Under the pieces are notes generated by a model. The model was given only the letters and a program-made list of their open reading frames with translations. It was not told the DNA's origin and made no database searches. From positions 1 to 14,970 of the forward strand of contig CAYXPB010000124.1 of the NCBI GenBank assembly GCA_964466645.1: a stretch of 14,970 nucleotides of DNA, written 5' to 3'. Every line of letters begins with the position of its first letter. Within the stretch, counting starts at the first letter, position 1. The stretch comes from Acetivibrio sp964466645. GTDB lineage: Bacteria > Bacillota > Clostridia > Acetivibrionales > Acetivibrionaceae. The position numbers were made by a program, and so were the translations under genes. Shown here in pieces: positions 14,838 to 14,970 of the stretch.

Positions 14838-14970
14838 TTAGTATCTTATAACCCTTTTAAAACCCTTAGTCACATATCCTGCATCCTTTTCACTCAACAA
14901 TGTATGCAACGGCAATGTAATCTCATTTTTATACATATTAAATGCATTAGGATAATCTTCTATATCAAAT
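14838..14970 (-). CDS. DegT/DnrJ/EryC1/StrS aminotransferase, C-terminal end (runs off the window)
   Basis: The last 43 codons of a gene that begins beyond the window end in TAA at 14838-14840. The peptide (DIEDYPNAFNMYKNEITLPL, then HTLLSEKDAGYV) matches the C-terminal signature of PLP-dependent sugar aminotransferases: a proline-asparagine stretch, an E-I-(T/S)-LP(L/M) strand, then a short helix of the DxxYV type. These enzymes convert a 4- or 3-keto nucleotide sugar to the amino sugar. The active-site lysine lies outside the window. A 34-base gap separates it from the sugar transferase, so they are likely cotranscribed. Confidence 0.8.
   Translation of the reverse strand, partial: FDIEDYPNAFNMYKNEITLPLHTLLSEKDAGYVTKGFKRVIRY

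Noticed and set aside
1..14970. CRISPR arrays, tRNA or rRNA genes, insertion sequences
   Set aside because: I saw no regularly spaced repeats, no tRNA-like cloverleaf or CCA end, no rRNA sequence and no transposase or terminal inverted repeats.

Overview
The window is a stretch of an extracellular or capsular polysaccharide locus of the Wzx/Wzy type. Every real gene lies on the minus strand, so transcription runs from high to low coordinates. The DNA is AT-rich. Genes carry purine-rich Shine-Dalgarno sequences 6-10 bases before ATG, GTG or TTG starts, which suggests a low-GC Firmicute, probably Clostridia-like; the species cannot be named from this. A run of 10 N at 8679-8688 marks a scaffold gap, so this is a draft or metagenome assembly.

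In transcription order the window holds: the C-terminal end of a DegT/DnrJ/EryC1/StrS aminotransferase (14838-14970); an initiating sugar-1-phosphate transferase (14066-14803); a GT2 glycosyltransferase (13317-14066); a UDP-glucose 6-dehydrogenase broken by one in-frame amber codon (12136-13302); a decayed fragment of a second nucleotide-sugar dehydrogenase (about 11877-12101); two GT-B glycosyltransferases (10625-11662 and 9331-10428); a Wzy-type polymerase split by the gap (7685-9126); a polysaccharide pyruvyl transferase family protein (6572-7654); a Wzx-type flippase (5103-6509); and an FrhB-like iron-sulfur protein (3816-5027). Next come two genes unlike the rest: a PLD-like protein (1973-3784) and an all-helical HEAT-like protein (566-1885). 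The window ends in the N-terminal part of a TviB/WbpO-like nucleotide-sugar dehydrogenase (1-427).

The glycan genes fit one pathway. An aminotransferase makes an amino sugar nucleotide, and the PglC/WcaJ-like enzyme loads the first sugar phosphate onto undecaprenyl phosphate. Three glycosyltransferases extend the unit, and dehydrogenases supply uronic-acid sugars. The pyruvyl transferase-like protein and its iron-sulfur partner probably modify the unit. Wzx exports it and Wzy polymerises it. The product is predicted to be acidic.

Three points deserve attention. First, the PLD-like/HEAT-like pair has no obvious glycan role and may be an accessory or defence cargo. Its two genes are joined by an in-frame TAG followed by 29 sense codons, with no standard start codon for the second gene. 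Second, the ugd gene is intact apart from a TAG where the family is expected to have Gln. Third, several other genes here end in TAG, two of them with a TAA one or four codons later. Ordinary mutation is the simplest reading, but amber readthrough deserves a check.
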